Assembly (NCBI GenBank): GCA_903953805.1
Contig: CAJBLC010000007.1
Span: 1-38,420, forward strand
DNA: 38,420 bases
DNA from: an uncultured Actinomycetes bacterium
GTDB lineage: Bacteria; Actinomycetota; Actinomycetes; Nanopelagicales; Nanopelagicaceae
Direction: 5' to 3'
A model generated the notes under the pieces. That model did no database searches and had not been told where the DNA came from. It worked only from the letters and a program-made list of their open reading frames with translations. The translations under genes were made by a program, and so were the position numbers. This document shows, piece by piece, positions 24,967 through 33,967 of the stretch; within the stretch, counting starts at the first letter, position 1; the number at the start of each line of letters is the position of its first letter.

Positions 24967-25836
24967 CTAAGTCGCTAAGGATACCAGTTCCTCAATTACC
25001 CGTTCGACGGAGTCATTGACCAGTACGTGGTCGAACTCGCCTGCCGCAGCCATCTCTTGCTCAGCCAGTGCCAATCGGGCTGCCTGGCGTTCAGGCGAAT
25101 CGGTCCCTCGCCCTGTGAGTCGAGCCTTCAATTCATCCCAGCTGGGAGGCGCGATAAAGACCAATAAGGCGTTGGGATCGCTCTTTCGAACCTGACGGGC
25201 TCCCTCAATTTCAATCTCTAGCAGAACATTCTTACCCAGGGCGAGCCAACTCTCGATAGGTGCGTGTGGGGTCCCATAGCGAGCCCCAGCAAACTCTGCC
25301 CACTCTAAGAAGGAGCCATCAGCGATCGATTGATCAAACTTCGAATCGTTATAAAAATAGTAATCAATCCCGTCTCGCTCCCCCTCACGAGGGTCGCGAG
25401 TTGTCGCTGAAACTGAGATCCAGAATCGGGGATCATTTCGAAGGGTTCGCGTAATCGTGCTCTTACCTACGCCACCAGGCCCAGACATCACAATGAGAGT
25501 TCCACGAGCCGGATCGATCTTCGACACTGATAACTCCCCTCTCAACGCTGACACTTGATTAGTACCTAGACCAGCAATCCGTCTCGTGGGAGAGATCTTC
25601 GCTCTCTCCATGATTGCTTCCGCTCGAAGTTTACCCACACCAGGTACGGACTCAAGCAATTCACGAACTCGCATCTTCCGTATCGCAGGATCTACGGAGT
25701 TGATGAGATCGAAAATGCTGATCTCCCCATTCCCCAGTGACTTCTTTGCTGCCGCTCGAACTTGCCGAGCTGCTATTGCCGCACTATTTGCTGCTGCTCG
25801 CTCTGCTGGTGAGAGTTTAGGCGGAAGTGGCGTCAT
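24967..25836 (-). CDS. gmk: mIHF-guanylate kinase fusion protein
   Basis: One 289-residue frame joins two proteins that are separate neighbouring genes in many actinobacteria. Residues 1 to about 103 match actinobacterial IHF: LPPKLSPAERAAAN at the start, MRVRELLESVPGVGK at 55-69 (the DNA-binding helix-turn region) and ISPTRRIAGLGTNQ at 81-94. Residues about 110-289 are guanylate kinase: P-loop SGPGGVGKST (118-127), SVSATTRDPREGERDG, YGTP and LEIEIEGARQVR. I place the start at ATG 25836, with GGAG 8 nt upstream, overlapping pyrF by 20 nt; GTG 25860 is an alternative. The kinase makes GDP from GMP, and the IHF part should bind DNA. No stop or frameshift separates the halves. Confidence 0.93.
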   Translation of the reverse strand: MTPLPPKLSPAERAAANSAAIAARQVRAAAKKSLGNGEISIFDLINSVDPAIRKMRVRELLESVPGVGKLRAEAIMERAKISPTRRIAGLGTNQVSALRGELSVSKIDPARGTLIVMSGPGGVGKSTITRTLRNDPRFWISVSATTRDPREGERDGIDYYFYNDSKFDQSIADGSFLEWAEFAGARYGTPHAPIESWLALGKNVLLEIEIEGARQVRKSDPNALLVFIAPPSWDELKARLTGRGTDSPERQAARLALAEQEMAAAGEFDHVLVNDSVERVIEELVSLAT

Positions 25837-26515
25837 CGAGAATCTCCCGAGCCTTTGCACTCATCGCACCGAGACCTTCGCTGTAAAGAGATGTTATTGG
25901 ACGACCTATCACGAGATAGGTTGAACCGGCATTGATTGCATCTCGAGGAGTCATGACTCGATTTTGATCACCGAGGGAACTTCCTGCAGGTCGAACTCCG
26001 GGAGTAATGATGGTTGTCTCTCTACCGATTCGCTCTCTTATCGATGAAACTTCTAAAGGTGAGCAAACGATCGCTCGCGCGCCAGAGTCAACAGCAAGTG
26101 AAGCAAGGTTGATGGCGGATTCGAGCGGAGGCTGAGAGTAACCAATCGCGCGGACATTCTCAGCGGTGAGCGAGGTGAGGATTGTTACCGCGGTGATATC
26201 AATCGAAGGAGCAGCGGTAGCCGCGGCAGCGATCATCTCCGATCCACCGGAGGCATGAACGGTAAGAAACTTTGGTTTGATATGCGAGATTGCTTTAGTC
26301 GCACTCGCCACTGTATTTGGAATATCGTGCAATTTGAGATCCAAAAAGAGATCGAATTCACCGGCACTTCGTAACCTCTCGATCCCCTTATCGCCAAAAG
26401 TTAAGAAGAATTCAAGTCCGGCTTTATACGTCTTAATGGATTCATTGGTCGCTTCAATCCATGAGCAAGCAGTATCGAGATTGTCGGTATCTAGGGCAAG
26501 GATCAGTGGATTCAT
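25817..26515 (-). CDS. pyrF: Orotidine-5'-phosphate decarboxylase, short type
   Basis: Last step of UMP synthesis; 232 residues. The catalytic Asp/Lys array LDLKLHDIPNT near 75-85 marks the short group found in E. coli and Bacillus, not the longer group found in Mycobacterium. ILALDTDNLDTA at the N-terminus and TPGVRPAGS near 173 complete the picture. It overlaps pyrD by 4 nt (ATGA) and the mIHF-Gmk gene by 20 nt. pyrE, which makes its substrate, is not in the window. Confidence 0.96.
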   Translation of the reverse strand: MNPLILALDTDNLDTACSWIEATNESIKTYKAGLEFFLTFGDKGIERLRSAGEFDLFLDLKLHDIPNTVASATKAISHIKPKFLTVHASGGSEMIAAAATAAPSIDITAVTILTSLTAENVRAIGYSQPPLESAINLASLAVDSGARAIVCSPLEVSSIRERIGRETTIITPGVRPAGSSLGDQNRVMTPRDAINAGSTYLVIGRPITSLYSEGLGAMSAKAREILDDATSA

Positions 26516-27447
26516 GGAAGGACCTCTCTATGGGCGAAACCGATTGCTTCATTAAGGGAATTGAAACCCTTTTCGATGAGGATCTCTTCTAATTCCTGCT
26601 TTACCTTGATAACAGCCGTTGGATTTCCAAACGTGGCAGTACCAACTGATACAGCATGAGCTCCCGCCAAAATGAATTCGAAGGCATCGCGACCAGATGT
26701 AATGCCACCCATTCCCAAGATTGGTAAGTGTGGAAGGGCTGCGTGCACTTGATAGACCGCTCTCACTGCTACAGGCCGAATCGCAGGACCACTAAGTCCA
26801 CCGGTCTTCTGCGCCAATTTAGGGAGCATTGAATTCGTATCAATAACCATCCCAAGAAGAGTGTTGATCAGTGCGACGCCATCTGCACCGGCGTGTGACA
26901 CCTCTTTAGCGATCGACACGATATCTGTGACATCAGGAGAAAGTTTGGCAATGATTGGCAACTCTCCCCCGATATTTCTTCGGACCGCCTCAATAGCAGC
27001 ACGGGCTGTCTCTGGATGGCAAGAGAAGACCATTCCTCGATTTTCAACATTGGGACATGAAATATTTACTTCGATTCCCACTACGCCGGGAAGATTGCGC
27101 ATCTTTCTCGCAAGTACCGCGTAATCTTCGACGGTTTCACCCGCAATACTGACAAAGGTTCGTGCGCCTTGTGCAGCGAGCCATGGAATGTCATTCTCTA
27201 GGAAGTAATCCACTCCCGGTCCTTGAAGTCCGATCGAATTGAGCATTCCACTTGGAGTTTCGGCCATTCGTGGAGTGGCACGACCGCTTCGTGGCTTGAT
27301 CATGATCGACTTGGTGACGATCGCACCCAACTCGGTCAATGGGAAGAATTGAGAGAGTTCTTTACCAGAGCCCGCACAACCGCTGGCGGTTAATATCGGA
27401 TTTGGAAGTTGTGCGCTACCGAGTGATGCTGCAAATGAGAAGCTCAT
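26512..27447 (-). CDS. pyrD: Dihydroorotate dehydrogenase, class 1B catalytic subunit
   Basis: Oxidises dihydroorotate to orotate; 311 residues, FMN-binding TIM barrel. Cys in VNISCPNV near 132 is the class 1 catalytic base, where class 2 enzymes have serine. There is no N-terminal membrane helix. Together with the adjacent pyrK, overlapping by 4 nt, this shows the NAD-linked heterotetramer type. NSIGLQGPGVDYF near 71 and GMGGITSGRDAFEFILAGA near 243-261 are typical. Electrons should therefore pass to NAD+ rather than quinone. Confidence 0.95.
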   Translation of the reverse strand: MSFSFAASLGSAQLPNPILTASGCAGSGKELSQFFPLTELGAIVTKSIMIKPRSGRATPRMAETPSGMLNSIGLQGPGVDYFLENDIPWLAAQGARTFVSIAGETVEDYAVLARKMRNLPGVVGIEVNISCPNVENRGMVFSCHPETARAAIEAVRRNIGGELPIIAKLSPDVTDIVSIAKEVSHAGADGVALINTLLGMVIDTNSMLPKLAQKTGGLSGPAIRPVAVRAVYQVHAALPHLPILGMGGITSGRDAFEFILAGAHAVSVGTATFGNPTAVIKVKQELEEILIEKGFNSLNEAIGFAHREVLP

Positions 27448-28289
27448 GCGCCGAAAGTCCCTTCCGGAATACGTCGTTTGCTATCCCAAATAACGCGCGA
27501 CCCATCCATTACCGGTCCATCGATACAGGAGCGGAGCATACGGATAACGCCATCATCTCCCTTCACCGGAAGAACACAGGTCATGCAGACACCGATTCCA
27601 CAGGCCATTGATTCTTCGACAGCGCATTGATGCAAAATTCCATAATTATCGCTTATGGCAGTGATTGCCTGAAGCATGCCCATTGGACCACATGAGTAGA
27701 TGATCTCAATCTCATTCTCTTCGATGAGTTTAGGAAGAACATCGGTAATCTGTCCCTTGATGCCAGTGCTTCCGTCATCGGTTGTGAGAGTCAGACTCGA
27801 AACAGAACGTTTACCGTCGAGTGGAGCATAGATCTTTGCGGCGGTACTTGCGCCAAGGACCATATCTACTCGACAACCCCGACTCTTCAAGAGCTCTGCA
27901 AGACCAAAGAGTGGTGCGCTTCCATAACCGCCACCAACGAGGAGCGCTCGCACCGGTTCTGTAGGGATACCAAAATGCGTTCCAAGAGGTGCGACCATAT
28001 CGACAACCGCGTGAGGTTCGAGTGCGGTTAACCAACGACTTCCTTGGCCATGAGGTGCAACAACGAGTTCGATGAGACCTCCTTGGGGTCCCTTCTCCGT
28101 TGATCGGTAGATCGCAAAGGCCCTTCGGAGAACCATCGCTGAACTTTCACCACCTACAGCGATAGCGACAAAGTTTCCTGGTCGGGCTTGAGCCGCTAAA
28201 TCACCAACGGAGAAGACCATATGGTGATAGGCGCCAACCTTTTTATTGCTTATAAGTTCTGCGGAGATTTGAGCCGCTCTCGAGTTCAT
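27444..28289 (-). CDS. pyrK: Dihydroorotate dehydrogenase electron-transfer subunit PyrK
   Basis: FAD and [2Fe-2S] subunit that carries electrons from PyrD to NAD+; 281 residues from ATG 28289, which overlaps the carB stop (ATGA) and has AGGAG 8 nt upstream. The FAD-binding segment LRRAFAIYRS is near 54-63, the NAD-binding glycine cluster VGGGYGSAPLFG near 118-129, and the iron-sulfur ligands are Cys230, Cys235, Cys238 and Cys255 (C-x4-C-x2-C-x16-C). An upstream start at 28310 would lengthen the carB overlap and is less likely. Confidence 0.94.
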   Translation of the reverse strand: MNSRAAQISAELISNKKVGAYHHMVFSVGDLAAQARPGNFVAIAVGGESSAMVLRRAFAIYRSTEKGPQGGLIELVVAPHGQGSRWLTALEPHAVVDMVAPLGTHFGIPTEPVRALLVGGGYGSAPLFGLAELLKSRGCRVDMVLGASTAAKIYAPLDGKRSVSSLTLTTDDGSTGIKGQITDVLPKLIEENEIEIIYSCGPMGMLQAITAISDNYGILHQCAVEESMACGIGVCMTCVLPVKGDDGVIRMLRSCIDGPVMDGSRVIWDSKRRIPEGTFGA

Positions 28290-31200
28290 CGCCCGGCTCC
28301 TGCCTGCCACTCTTGTAGCGATTCAATATCAAATTCTCTGCTTTGCATTTCGCGGATGCCCTCAACCGCCGCCTTAAATCCAGCGATCGTCGTGATGATG
28401 GGAATCGAACGCTGAACGGAAGCAGTTCGAATTAACCAACCATCTTGGCGTGATCCCCTGCCGAGTGGTGTATTAATCACCAGGTCAACCATTGATGTTG
28501 TGATGATATCTACAGCTGAAAGTCCATCAGATTGGGAATCGGAGTTCTTTCGGACTTGGCGGGATTGAACTCCATGTGAAGAGAGGTAATCGTGGGTTCC
28601 GGCTGTCGTAAAGAGCGTGAAGCCCAGATCTGAGAGCGCACGAGAAGGCTCAAGTGCATCAGCCTTATCTCTATCGGAGAGTGAGATAAAGACAGACCCA
28701 GACATCGGAAGAGGCCCGAAAGATGAGATCTGACTCTTGGCATAGGCCTGTCCAAAAGTGTTCGCGATGCCCATCACCTCACCTGTCGATCGCATCTCAG
28801 GTCCAAGAACTGAATCAACTCCAGTTCCATCGACTCTACGGAATCTATTCCATGGGAGGACCGCCTCTTTAACAGAGACGCCATTAGCAACACCGTCACC
28901 AGAGAGTGGAAGGACGCCTTGATCGCGAAGTTGCTGAATAGATACTCCGGTGGAGATGAGCGCCGCAGCCTTCGACAGCGGGTTTCCAGTCGCTTTACTG
29001 ACAAAGGGAACTGTTCGAGATGCTCGCGGATTTGCTTCGATAACGTACAACGTGCCATCTCTCGTGATCGCATACTGGATATTGATGAGGCCACGTACGC
29101 CGACATTGAGAGCAATCTTGTGGGTTGCTTCTCGAATCTCCGCAATCTTGGAAAGGTCAAGAGTAAAACTTGGAAGGACGCAGGCTGAGTCACCTGAGTG
29201 AATTCCTGCTTCTTCAATATGCTCCATGACTCCACCCAAGAAGAGTTCTGTCCCATCATAAAGCGCATCAACGTCAATCTCGATCGCATCATCGAGGAAT
29301 CTATCGATCAAAACAGGGTGATTTGGAGTAATCTCCGTCGCCTTTACGATGAACTCTTCGAGCGATTCATCGTCATAGACGATCTCCATACCGCGACCAC
29401 CGAGGACAAATGATGGGCGCACTAAGACTGGGTAGGTAATTTCTTTAGCAATCTTCTTCGCCTCTTCGAAGGTATTAGCCATTCCAAATTCGGGCGCCTT
29501 TAGATTACTGATTTCGAGAATCTTGCCGAATTCACCGCGATCTTCAGCTAAATCAATTGCATGCGGGGATGTACCGAGGATTGTCACTCCGGCGTCGAGA
29601 AGTCCGCGAGCAAGTCCAAGAGGAGTCTGGCCGCCAAGTTGGGCGATCACTCCAAGTACTGGACCAGCTTGGGTTTCAGCATGGATTACTTCAAGGACAT
29701 CCTCGAGCGTGAGCGGCTCAAAGTAGAGTCGATCAGATGTGTCGTAATCAGTGGAAACCGTCTCTGGATTGCAATTCACCATAATCGTTTCATACCCAGC
29801 CTCGCGAAGCGCGAAGGCAGCGTGGACGCAGGAGTAATCGAACTCCACTCCTTGGCCGATTCGATTGGGACCACTGCCGAGAATAAAGACGGCAGTTTTG
29901 GTGCGGGATCGTACTTCTGTTTCTTGGTCATATGACGAGTAGTGGTACGGCGTATGCGCTTCAAATTCTGCAGCACATGTATCTACCGTCTTGTAGACCG
30001 GTCGAATATTGAGTCGTTCTCTGGTCAATCTGATCTCAGACTCGGAGATATTGCGGAGTGAGGCAAGTTGTGCGTCCGAGAAGCCAAGGCGTTTTGCGCT
30101 GCGGATCAGCACTTCAGAAAGTTCAGCGGCACTCTTGATCGAATCGGCCATCTCATTGATGAGCTGAATTTGTGAGAGGAACCATGGGTCGATCTTTGTC
30201 TGAGCAAATACCTCATCGACGCTTGCACCCAGACTCATCACCTTTTGAACCTGTTGGAGGCGATATTCCGTTGGAATCTTAATCTGCTCCATGAGTTCAC
30301 CACGTAGAGCAGCATCTGTTCCCCACGAGAAACTCATCCCCTTCTTCTCAACCGAGCGAAGTGCCTTTTGAAGCGCTTCTGGGAAACTCCGACCGATCGC
30401 CATTGCTTCACCAACGGATTTCATCGTTGTTGTCAGGCGCTCATCAGCTTCCGGGAATTTTTCAAAGGCAAACCGAGGAACCTTAACAACCACATAATCG
30501 AGAGTCGGTTCGAAGGAAGCGGGTGTTGACTTCGTAATATCGTTCTGAATCTCATCAAGACTGTACCCGATTGCCAATTTCGTCGCGATTTTTGCGATTG
30601 GAAAACCCGTTGCCTTGGATGCGAGAGCAGAAGAGCGGGATACTCGTGGGTTCATCTCGATGACAATGATTCGGCCATCCTTGGGATTGACCGCAAATTG
30701 AATATTACATCCGCCAGTGGCCACTCCGACTTCACGAATAATCTCGATCGAGAGGTCGCGCAACTTCTGGTATTCGACATCTGTGAGAGTCATTGCTGGT
30801 GCTACCGTGATTGAGTCACCCGTATGGACGCCCATCGGATCGAAATTTTCGATGCTACATACGATGACGACGTTATCCTTATGATCCCGCATGACCTCGA
30901 GTTCGTACTCTTTCCACCCAATGATGGATTCCTCAAGGAGAACTTCAGTTGTCGGACTATGGCGAAGTCCAGCTCCAGCGATAAGTTCCAACTCGGCCTG
31001 GTCGTACGCGATTCCGGAACCTAATCCGCCCATTGTGAATGAAGGGCGAACAACAACCGGATATTTGAGCTCTTCTACACCGGCTAAACACTCTTGCATG
31101 GAATGCGCGATTATCGATTTAGCCGAGTCTCCCCCAACCTTCGCAACAATTCCCTTAAAAGTTTCGCGATCCTCACCACGGTTAATCGCATCGACATTTG

Positions 31201-31552
31201 CTCCGATCAGTTTGGTGCCATATTTTTCAAAGGAACCACGCTCATACAGTTGCATGGCAGCATTCAAAGCTGTCTGTCCGCCCAAGGTCGCAAGCACCGC
31301 ATCTGGGCGTTCCTTCTCGAGAATCTTCTCAATAATCTCTGGAGTAATTGGCTCGATATAGGTTGCATCGGCAAACTCAGGGTCGGTCATGATCGTTGCG
31401 GGATTTGAGTTGATCAAGATGACTCGAATTCCCTCTTCACGAAGAACTCGACACGCTTGAGTTCCAGAGTAATCGAATTCGCAGGCTTGGCCAATCACGA
31501 TTGGTCCGGAACCGATAACAAGAACACTCTTAATGGATAGATCTCTAGGCAT
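28286..31552 (-). CDS. carB: Carbamoyl-phosphate synthase large subunit
   Basis: Makes carbamoyl phosphate for pyrimidine and arginine synthesis; 1088 residues. Two ATP-grasp halves are visible, each beginning with a conserved glycine loop (VLVIGSGPIVIGQACEFDYS at the N-terminus, ILGSGPNRIGQGVEFDYS near 560) and containing a metal-binding EMNPRVSRSSAL or EANPRASRTVPF motif. The C-terminal about 150 residues form the allosteric MGS-like domain. ATG 31552 is chosen over 31564 because relatives begin MPxxxxIKSVLVIGSGP; it overlaps carA by 8 nt. Confidence 0.97.
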   Translation of the reverse strand: MPRDLSIKSVLVIGSGPIVIGQACEFDYSGTQACRVLREEGIRVILINSNPATIMTDPEFADATYIEPITPEIIEKILEKERPDAVLATLGGQTALNAAMQLYERGSFEKYGTKLIGANVDAINRGEDRETFKGIVAKVGGDSAKSIIAHSMQECLAGVEELKYPVVVRPSFTMGGLGSGIAYDQAELELIAGAGLRHSPTTEVLLEESIIGWKEYELEVMRDHKDNVVIVCSIENFDPMGVHTGDSITVAPAMTLTDVEYQKLRDLSIEIIREVGVATGGCNIQFAVNPKDGRIIVIEMNPRVSRSSALASKATGFPIAKIATKLAIGYSLDEIQNDITKSTPASFEPTLDYVVVKVPRFAFEKFPEADERLTTTMKSVGEAMAIGRSFPEALQKALRSVEKKGMSFSWGTDAALRGELMEQIKIPTEYRLQQVQKVMSLGASVDEVFAQTKIDPWFLSQIQLINEMADSIKSAAELSEVLIRSAKRLGFSDAQLASLRNISESEIRLTRERLNIRPVYKTVDTCAAEFEAHTPYHYSSYDQETEVRSRTKTAVFILGSGPNRIGQGVEFDYSCVHAAFALREAGYETIMVNCNPETVSTDYDTSDRLYFEPLTLEDVLEVIHAETQAGPVLGVIAQLGGQTPLGLARGLLDAGVTILGTSPHAIDLAEDRGEFGKILEISNLKAPEFGMANTFEEAKKIAKEITYPVLVRPSFVLGGRGMEIVYDDESLEEFIVKATEITPNHPVLIDRFLDDAIEIDVDALYDGTELFLGGVMEHIEEAGIHSGDSACVLPSFTLDLSKIAEIREATHKIALNVGVRGLINIQYAITRDGTLYVIEANPRASRTVPFVSKATGNPLSKAAALISTGVSIQQLRDQGVLPLSGDGVANGVSVKEAVLPWNRFRRVDGTGVDSVLGPEMRSTGEVMGIANTFGQAYAKSQISSFGPLPMSGSVFISLSDRDKADALEPSRALSDLGFTLFTTAGTHDYLSSHGVQSRQVRKNSDSQSDGLSAVDIITTSMVDLVINTPLGRGSRQDGWLIRTASVQRSIPIITTIAGFKAAVEGIREMQSREFDIESLQEWQAGAGR

Positions 31553-32675
31553 TGTGTACCGCAACCTTCCTGGTCATGAGTTCAGCGAAGTGGTCAAAGA
31601 GATATGCAGCATCATGCGGACCAGCAGCAGATTCTGGGTGGTACTGGACACTGAAGGCCGGCCGTTCAAGTAATTCCAGACCTTCCACAACACCGTCATT
31701 GAGGCAGATATGGGAGACAAACCCTGCGCCAAAGACCGTTGTGAAGTTTGCGTCAACGGGTGCATTAACCGCGAATCCGTGATTGTGGGCGGTGATTTCA
31801 ACTGTTCCATCGCGCAGATTCTTTACTGGCTGATTGATGCCTCTATGGCCAAAGGGTAACTTGTAAGTAGTGAACCCAAGGGCGCGACCAAGAATCTGAT
31901 GACCAAAACAGATACCGAAAAGAGGTATTGATTCTGAGAGAAATTCTCTCACTAGGGTAACCATCTCATCCATAGTTGATGGATCTCCCGGACCATTCGA
32001 TAGGAAGATTCCGTCAGGGGAGATCGATTCAATCTCCTCCTTTGTTGCACTCAATGGAAAGACGTGAACTTCCATTCCTCTTTCAGACATGTGGCGAGGT
32101 GTTGCCGACTTGATACCTAAGTCAATTGCGGCAACGGTGAATTTTTTCTCAACATCGACTGGAGTAGGCACCACATATTTGACTGGAGTTGATACATCCG
32201 ATGCAAGGAATGCCCCCGCCATAGATGGCATTTCACGAACCTTCAAGACCATTTCCTCGCGTGGACGCTCTTCGCCGGAGAATATTCCGACTCTCATAGA
32301 ACCGCGATCTCGCAGATGACGGGTAATCGCGCGAGTATCAACGCCTTGAATTCCGACTATTCCTGCATCTATGAGGGCAGATTCCAGAGATTGATCAGAA
32401 CGCCAATTGGAAGTTCGTGGCGATGGATTCCGAGCGACAAAACCGGAAACCCAGATCTTCGTCGACTCCATATCCTCTGCATTAAAACCAGTGTTACCGA
32501 TATGCGGAGCGGTCATAATGACGATCTGCTTGTGATAACTAGGGTCTGTCAAAGTCTCTTGATACCCAGTCATTCCCGTTGAGAAGACAGCTTCACCAAA
32601 GGTTTCTCCGTGGCATGCCCATGACTCCCCCTCAAAGATTGCTCCATCATCGAGAACAAGGTATGCCTTACTCAT
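31545..32675 (-). CDS. carA: Carbamoyl-phosphate synthase small (glutaminase) subunit
   Basis: Releases ammonia from glutamine for CarB; 376 residues. The N-terminal CPSase small domain begins AYLVLDDGAIFEGESWACHG. The class I amidotransferase domain has the nucleophile Cys in PLFGICFGHQILG near 248 and the His-Glu pair in VQYHPESAAGPHDA near 350. It overlaps pyrC by 8 nt upstream and carB by 8 nt downstream, in keeping with equal synthesis of both subunits. Confidence 0.97.
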   Translation of the reverse strand: MSKAYLVLDDGAIFEGESWACHGETFGEAVFSTGMTGYQETLTDPSYHKQIVIMTAPHIGNTGFNAEDMESTKIWVSGFVARNPSPRTSNWRSDQSLESALIDAGIVGIQGVDTRAITRHLRDRGSMRVGIFSGEERPREEMVLKVREMPSMAGAFLASDVSTPVKYVVPTPVDVEKKFTVAAIDLGIKSATPRHMSERGMEVHVFPLSATKEEIESISPDGIFLSNGPGDPSTMDEMVTLVREFLSESIPLFGICFGHQILGRALGFTTYKLPFGHRGINQPVKNLRDGTVEITAHNHGFAVNAPVDANFTTVFGAGFVSHICLNDGVVEGLELLERPAFSVQYHPESAAGPHDAAYLFDHFAELMTRKVAVHNA

Positions 32676-33963
32676 GTACAGCTCCGATCAGAATCTGGTT
32701 CTTCATTACTAGTCTGCCGTTGAAAATCGTATGTATGACATCACCGGTCAATTCAAAACCATGGAATGGGGTGTTTCTACTCTTTGAAAGGAGAAGTTCG
32801 CGATCAACAATCCATCTCTTTTCTGGATCTACGATTGCGATATTCGCAATCGATCCTTTCTTGAGATCCAAACCGTGGGCTGTATAACCACCGATTTTCG
32901 CAGGATTTTTGGACATAACCTCAATCAATCGAGTCCAACTCATAAGGCCAGTTTCGATCATTGTTGTGATCACGATTCCTAAAGCTGTCTCTAGGCCAAC
33001 CATTCCGAAGGCCGCAGCAGCCCACTCGCAATCCTTATCTTCCGCTGGGTGTGGTGCATGATCCGTTGCAACGATATCGATCGTTCCATCCGCCAGTGCG
33101 GCGCGGAGCGCTTTCACATCTTCATCTGTTCGTAGTGGAGGATTTACTTTGTAGATCGGATCATAGGTACGGGCAGTTTCATCGGTAAGGAGTAAGTGGT
33201 GAGGGGTTACCTCAGCTGTTACCTGCATGCCTTGAGCCTTTGCCCAGCGAATAATCTCTACCGAGCCCTTGGTTGAAAGGTGGCAGATGTGGAGACGACT
33301 TCCTAGCGAATGCGCAAGAAGGATATCTCTCGCAATAATCGCTTCTTCAGCGATCGCCGGCCAGCCAGCTAAGCCAAGCTGAGCTGATACAACGCCCTCG
33401 TTCATTTGTGCACCTTCGGTAAGGCGTGGATCTTGGGCATGCTGAGCGATAACTCCCCCGAAACCTTTTACATATTCGAGCGCTCTCCTCATAAGGAGAG
33501 AGTCGCTTACGCACTTACCATCGTCGCTGAAAATTCTGACCTTTGCCGCAGAGTCGGCCATCGCCTTCATTTCGGAGAGTTTCTTTCCCTCAAGTCCTTC
33601 ACTGACGGCTCCAATAGGAAAGACGTCGCAAAGACCAGCTTCACGACCGAGTCGCCATACTTGTTCCACGACTCCCGCAGAATCGGCCACCGGAGATGTG
33701 TTCGCCATCGGAGATATCGCAGTGAATCCTCCGCGAATAGCAGCTCTGGAGCCAGTCAGGACCGTTTCGGCATTCTCTCGTCCTGGCTCGCGCAGATGTG
33801 TATGAAGGTCAACAAATCCCGGAAGAATCCTGAGTCCTGCGCAATTGATCAGCTCTCCCGAAGACGACAACTCTTGGCCTATCTCAGTGATGATTTCACC
33901 AACGATGCGAATATCGGCAACTGACCCATCCGGAAGGAGGCCGCTTTTCAAAAGAATTTCCAT
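32668..33963 (-). CDS. pyrC: Dihydroorotase (type I)
   Basis: Cyclises carbamoyl-aspartate to dihydroorotate; 431 residues, amidohydrolase barrel. Zinc ligands appear in VDLHTHLREPGRE near 52-64, FSDDGK near 143, AQHAQD near 170, LHICHLSTKGS near 225 and ATDHAPH near 295. The FSDDGK aspartate fits the type I family. It starts 4 nt after pyrB and overlaps carA. Confidence 0.97.
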   Translation of the reverse strand: MEILLKSGLLPDGSVADIRIVGEIITEIGQELSSSGELINCAGLRILPGFVDLHTHLREPGRENAETVLTGSRAAIRGGFTAISPMANTSPVADSAGVVEQVWRLGREAGLCDVFPIGAVSEGLEGKKLSEMKAMADSAAKVRIFSDDGKCVSDSLLMRRALEYVKGFGGVIAQHAQDPRLTEGAQMNEGVVSAQLGLAGWPAIAEEAIIARDILLAHSLGSRLHICHLSTKGSVEIIRWAKAQGMQVTAEVTPHHLLLTDETARTYDPIYKVNPPLRTDEDVKALRAALADGTIDIVATDHAPHPAEDKDCEWAAAAFGMVGLETALGIVITTMIETGLMSWTRLIEVMSKNPAKIGGYTAHGLDLKKGSIANIAIVDPEKRWIVDRELLLSKSRNTPFHGFELTGDVIHTIFNGRLVMKNQILIGAVHE

Positions 33964-33967
33964 CGCT

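Noticed and set aside
28286..31552. Internal repeat within carB
   Set aside because: The similarity of the two halves is the ordinary ATP-grasp duplication of the enzyme, not a recent repeat.
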